From NCBI RefSeq assembly GCF_027409185.1, contig NC_084469.1, forward strand, positions 82,805,918 to 82,869,917: a stretch of 64,000 bases of DNA, in the 5' to 3' direction. Source of the DNA: Cynocephalus volans. Its lineage: Eukaryota > Chordata > Mammalia > Dermoptera > Cynocephalidae. Shown piece by piece: positions 59,368-64,000 of the stretch (position 1 is its first letter; the number at the start of each line of letters is the position of its first letter). Position numbers and translations under genes: made by a program. The notes under the pieces are model-generated. The model ran no database searches. It was not told the origin of the DNA and saw nothing but the letters and a program-made list of their open reading frames with translations.

Positions 59368-60008
59368 CTACAAAGAAAAACAGTAAGTAAGTCGTTTGAT
59401 TTTTTGTTTGTAAAGAGTTGACAGGTAAAATCAGTGTCAGCCTAGGGGGAAAATAAATTTTCACAGAAAGATTTCCTCATGGAAAATATGAGCTTCCTGA
59501 GCTTCTTTTTCATTTTCCTGAGGTGTCTTCTTGGCATATAAAATAAAGGCAGACATTTTTAGTATTCTCCTTTTTGCTGATAATTTTTATTTACTTAGGG
59601 AACTTTTTTACTGATGAGCATAAAATATTAAACAGTGAGCCTGGGAGGAACTATATTAGGCAGTACACAGACCCAATATAGCCTGTTACTGCATTCCCCT
59701 CTTCCCCAGAATTTAATTAAATAGCCTTCCAGAATCTGTGGCTCTTCTCTGATAAAACACATTTTAACTGCTAACTACATAAAGGAAATTTATCTCTTCC
59801 TATATTTCTTTTTTGTCAGAACTTCATAGCTGAATTGACTAGTAATTAAGTAGAAAGTAACATTAATTCCTCAAATAAGTGAGACTGCCCTTCAAGTACC
59901 CTGTTTAGTACTCTCTGAATCTGTATTGTTAAATGATAAGCGATAAGGGATATTTTAAAGGATTGAGAAAATAAAAAAATTCTACAAAAAGCTGTTCTCT
60001 CTACTTAC
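59368..60008 (-). other. PHKB: PHKB last intron
   Basis: The donor GTAAGT (minus strand, plus 60003-60008 'acttac') and acceptor AG (plus 59368-59369 'ct') frame a 641-base intron. No repeat, RNA or second gene is recognised inside it. Confidence 0.9.
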
Positions 60009-60149
60009 TTGTTTTTCAATTTCCTTTAGTCGACTCTCATCTTTTTGAAATTCATGAAATGCTTCTTTCACCAATCTGTCTAGATCTACTTTGTCCTGAA
60101 ATTCTAGCTCAGGGTTTCTTTCCAGTACAATGGATACAACCATTAGTAA
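60009..60149 (-). CDS. PHKB: PHKB penultimate coding exon
   Basis: The exon has 141 bases, or 47 codons, phase 0 at both ends. Its acceptor is 'tctcctag' and its donor GTAAGT on the minus strand. It encodes [17 protein letters not shown] at the start, continues with [13 protein letters not shown], and ends LKEIEKQ, matching the conserved helical C-terminal region of the PHK beta subunit, which helps hold the regulatory subunits together. The sequence joins in frame to the exon at 62182-62289 upstream (…RQIVVE) and to the terminal exon downstream (DDMTSF…). The frame is open with no substitutions that would break it. It is shorter than the 60-codon scale of typical ORF searches and is revealed only by its splice sites and homology. 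Confidence 0.95.
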
Positions 60150-62181
60150 CTAGGAGAGACAAATGTTGAAAGTCAGTTATATAATCCATAATAGTGACAT
60201 AGTCTGGACATGTTTTCATTCTTTAATCACATCAATGGATGATCCTAGTATTCCACAGTGTGTTCTGTATGACAAGAGGCTTAAGGATCACCTATAGATA
60301 AAATCTTCTTAATTTTGCACATTAGCAGCATAAGTTCGGTTTGAAAACTGCATATTTTTCTTCATTGTTTATATCCCTGTAGCTGTATAGAAATGTTTTT
60401 CAGTCACAGAAATAAAACCAGTAACTTAGAAAAATGACTTTCCTAGCCCTGCTCATAGTACATGGTGCCCTATTCACCCAGTGTCTGAACTCTTTCTGGG
60501 CTTTGGGGCATTAATCCTCATTGGCAAGACACCAAAAACAGTGTCCAGTAGAGTAGGGCTGCCATAGAAGAGGTGGCAGGAAACAAAGCCAGAGAAGGCA
60601 GGTGGGATTCAGTGGAGACTCTGGAAAAGATTCACGATCAAATGACTTGGAGCTCAGCACCCCAAAATGAGTGTAAGTCTGTGATGCCAAAGTAGTTTCT
60701 CAGGGGATGGCTATGTTTTTAAAACATTCACTTAATTCTGACCTCTTTATGACATGAGAACTTTTTGGTCTGTATAAACTATCTTTAATTTAATGCATCA
60801 CCCTATTGTTTAGCCATCCCATACATTTATCTTAAGTGGTAACATTCATTTTAGATGACAAACTCTTACATGCATAGATTGTGTCTGAGCATGCAGTGAT
60901 TGATAAAGGCTTTCTGATGATATTTATGTGTTTACAGCTCCTACTTTGTACACTGAATAAGAAACAGACCTCACAATTCCCAATTTGGGAATCTTACTGA
61001 CTGTACTTTATTTAAATGCTTCCAAAACAACCTTTAAGAACCAAAGGATACACTTTCAGTAAAATGCAGAGGTCACAATGTGGGAGACCTTGGGGCAGGG
61101 CATTAGCCAGGAGATTATGAAGTTTTACTGTAGTTCTAAAGGAAAGTTTCTTCTGAAAAGGGAACAACCTCACTCTGGTCAACAATAAGGACCTCTATGT
61201 CTGCTGTATGTCCTGTACTAGACATGGAAGGCTAAGGTAACAGCACAAGGCAGGCATTCACTCTTCTAATAACCCCATCTTTTCCTGACCCTACTCTCTG
61301 CCTCACTCCCAAATACTATACAACTGATTGGCTGATACTGTTCCATATCCTGGGAAAAGAGATAAGACTGAATCTCACTCAGTTCTGACTGCGGCTTCAG
61401 ACATGCTGGATTTTAGGAGATTCCACATCCAGTTTAGCACTCACTGACACCTTCTGTATCAAGAAGACATATTACTTACCCTTAAGAAACACAAAGTCTG
61501 ATGTAGATATTCCCAGAGAAAGAGACAAAGTGAGAATGAGCTATATACTAAACCCATCATTTGAGGGATACTCTATGTATGTAGTATGTTTTAAAATGAC
61601 AAAACAGCACATGTATGCGTACATGTGTGCATGTCTGTATATTTCAGCACTTAACTTTATATGGAGCAATGATGATACAGCATGCACACAATTACATGTC
61701 TTTTCTTCACAGAGATGTTTGGAAAGATGTCATTCAAAATATTAACAGCAGTGATCTCTTGCTAGTGAGTGTGGAGGAAATTTTTGTTTTCTACAATTTT
61801 CTGAACTGTTGAAACTTTCTACAATAGTTGTGCATTACTTCTGTAAAGAGAAAAAAAACTAAAACAAAAAAAAATAGAAAAAGGTCACTTCCTCTATTTT
61901 TATGATGTTGTTGATGCACTTGCTTCTGAGGGATGGGACTGTTGCTGAAAAGCTTGGCAGTCTATTTGTTTTTCCACCCTGACAGAGTATAAGGTGTTTG
62001 AATTGTTCATGTGCCTTGACTTGGGTCAAGGATGACCATCTTCTTGAGAACTCAGTTGGAGGAGATCAGGGTTGGGTGAGGAATAGAATTCTCAATTCTG
62101 TCTATTGGGCAATTTTCCTTATACTAGTTTTCAGGGAGCAGACAGAAAGGGCTTTAGCAAATCTACGTTCTTAATACAAAC
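60150..62181 (-). other. PHKB: PHKB intron
   Basis: A 2,032-base intron with donor 'gtttgt' (minus strand, ending the exon at 62182) and acceptor 'ctcctag'. The segment at 61530-61860 has the look of an old non-LTR or DNA-transposon 3' end ('tgtttggaaagatgtcattc', 'ttctacaatagttgtgcatt') that I could not name. No other gene is seen. Confidence 0.85.
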
Positions 62182-62289
62182 CTCCACGACGATCTGTCTG
62201 TACTTTGGCTGATCAATATTTCCCAACATGTCTTCAACAAGGAGAGAAAAATTCATCTCATACATAGTCATATCTGACAGGGTTGGTTG
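62182..62289 (-). CDS. PHKB: PHKB antepenultimate coding exon
   Basis: The exon has 108 bases, or 36 codons, phase 0. The acceptor is a pyrimidine-rich tract ending CAG (minus strand 'atttttttcag'), and the donor is 'gtttgt', a GT site without the consensus +3/+4 AA, hence somewhat weak. The peptide runs from [17 protein letters not shown] to [10 protein letters not shown]. It matches the PHK beta subunit just before the [10 protein letters not shown] exon. In this exon and the next two the frame is intact, so the gene is presumably functional. Upstream exons lie beyond the right edge; none was recognised in 62290-64000. Confidence 0.94.
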
Positions 62290-64000
62290 CTGAAAAAAAT
62301 AATTCCACATTAACATGCTGAATTGGTATATACTCTGGTTCTTTTAATAGAGGAATTTCATTTTCTAATCAATAATCTTGTCCAGTTTCTATAAAACCTT
62401 AGAGAGCATTTTCAGCTAGATGACTGGATTTTATATATATGCCAAATTACTGAAGCCAACCGGTTGACTATTACGATAAATTTAACCTCCCGTTTTTTAA
62501 TCTTCACTTTATTAAAGTTTTTAGGGGGAAAAGACTATATTAGAAAGCCTCTTCAGTACACAAAATGGACAGCCAAAAATTGAGACAACAAATTGAGTAC
62601 ATATTCCTTTCAGAATTAACAAAAGAAGTTACACTTGCTGTCAGACTTTAGCATGTAAGTCACTTGTTATTGGATTTACATCATTTTTGTGGCAGGTCCT
62701 TTCTGAGCTGGCAGCACAAAAATGCATAAAAACAAGCAAAAACATTATGTGCAGAAATGGCAAGAAACAGAAAAAAGGCAAAACTAAAAGAATTTTCTCT
62801 CCTCTACCCTTTATCTTTCATTTAAAGCCAAAGCATTGTACAGCCTTTCATTTACTTCTTACAAACCAAATGCAAGCAGAAAATAAACTCAAATCCAAAT
62901 CCAAATGTGGGCATGATGGATAACCCTCAAAGGATGAAAGGGAAGACTCTAAATGTTAGGCTTGTATCGTGGAAAGCAGAAGGAATGACTAGAATTATTA
63001 CCAGAGATGGTAAGATGTTTGTTTTTTTACTTCAATGATGATTTACAGTGAAAACTTAATACCTTCAGAACAACGTGTTATCTACTTACTAATCCAAATG
63101 GGACCTAGTGGGAATGTCCTCTTTCAATCTAGTGTCAGCAAAGTTGCTTAGTCTGGTATAATAATGCCTCAGTCCTGTACTCAATATGATCCATCTATTG
63201 TATTCCATAGTCAATACAATCTAACATATTGTTGATGTTGACAGGTATTACCCAATTTGGGGAAAATGAAAGCTTGGTTGCTGAACACAGTTATTATAAT
63301 TGTTGAGATGTCTAGCACTGAGATTAATGGGGTTACAGAAGGAAAGAAAGACTGTTTCATGATTTCACATTGATTTCCTCTCAATATTATCTAATTAAAA
63401 AAAATCAATCTAGCTACTGTGCAACTATGATAATTAAACCTAGAAAAGAGATATCAAGCTTGCCTTGTTTCCTACTGTTCTTAAAGGTCTTGGGGTAATC
63501 AGTGTAGCACAGAAGTTAAAAGAAAAGGCTCAGAAGACAAACTGCCAGAGGTCATACCCTGTGTCAGCTAGTTAGTACTAGATGTGTGACCTTGTGGAAA
63601 TCATTTAGCTGTGCTTTAGTTTCCTCATCTCTCAAATGGGAATAATAAAGCACCTTTCTCACAAGATTGTTGTGACAATTAAATGAGCACTCAGAGAAGT
63701 GTCTGGCACATAAAGATACTTAACGTGTATTTATTGTTGTTACTGTTATTGTTAGCAGAGAGAGGATACTAAATGTAAGTGGCCCTGGCTACCAGACAAT
63801 TAAATAAAAATCTGGTAAGTATAAGTGGTAGCTGAGAAAGAAGCTAACAGAAGGTTGCCACAGCACACCGCCCAGGTGCGCAGAGACAGGCCAAGCAGCA
63901 GAAGCAGGATGCTATCATCAGAGGTGCTGCTCCAGAAGACTGATCACTGGGCATCTGGGAAAGGGATGGAACACCTGTACTGGCAACCAAATAAAACCAC
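62290..64000 (-). other. PHKB: PHKB intron (partial, runs off the window)
   Basis: The sequence upstream of the exon at 62182-62289 on the minus strand. No further coding exon with splice sites was recognised. It contains a MIR at 63490-63735. Confidence 0.75.
63490..63735 (+). repeat. MIR SINE, near full length, in PHKB intron
   Basis: A nearly complete MIR: 'atcagtgtagcacagaagtt', 'gtgaccttgtggaaatcatt', 'tttagtttcctcatctctca', 'aatgggaataataaagcacc', 'tgttgtgacaattaaatgag', 'agtgtctggcacataaagat'. It is in the orientation opposite to the gene. Confidence 0.85.

Overview
The window is nuclear DNA from a placental mammal. It is AT-rich, with L1, L2, MIR, MER5-like and LTR debris, long intergenic stretches, and spliced exons with GT/AG junctions. 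The lineage marker is a family of tRNA-derived SINEs. Monomers and a dimer share a tRNA-like A box and B box, the phrase 'ggatccctatataggg' or close variants, and a short A-rich tail. They match what I know of the CYN SINEs of colugos (Dermoptera: Galeopterus/Cynocephalus). There are no Alu, B1, Bov or carnivore SINEs. Colugo is therefore the best guess (inference, about 0.8).

Only one protein-coding gene is supported: the 3' end of PHKB (phosphorylase kinase regulatory subunit beta), on the minus strand. The last three coding exons lie at 62182-62289, 60009-60149 and 59230-59367. Each is in phase 0 with clean splice sites, and the protein ends in the CaaX farnesylation box CLVS. The rest of the gene continues past the right edge. 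Everything left of about 58 kb is the downstream intergenic region, which in other mammals separates PHKB from the ABCC12/ABCC11 cluster.

Layout. 0.3-9 kb: an L2 fragment, then a pile of antisense L1 pieces nested in one another, with small SINEs. 9-14 kb: unassigned sequence, a decayed LTR inside an old L1 tail, and a CYN dimer. 14-25.3 kb: more L1 pieces, including a sense-strand L1 (21.2-25.0 kb) nested inside an older L1 3' end. 25-43 kb: mostly unique DNA with MIR/L2 relics, a pure (CAG)42 tract inside a MER5-like element, an (AC)40 tract, a solo LTR, a SINE-L1 chimera with a perfect target-site duplication (36.65-37.0 kb), and an L2 broken by later insertions. 43.8-45.7 kb (minus) and 52.07-54.39 kb (plus): two copies of a composite GC-rich element. 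Each has an L1-like 5' leader, a VNTR of about 80-bp units, a small L1 endonuclease-coding remnant and an L1 3' tail, with no ORF1 and almost no ORF2. 55-59 kb: unique DNA leading into the PHKB 3'UTR. 59-64 kb: PHKB exons and introns.

The most novel item is the composite VNTR retrotransposon. Two copies share the same internal junctions, one has a 12-bp target-site duplication, and VNTR copy number differs (about 12 versus 7 units). It resembles hominoid SVA/LAVA elements in architecture but is built from L1 parts. The other retrotransposition oddity is the SINE-L1 chimera at 36.7 kb.
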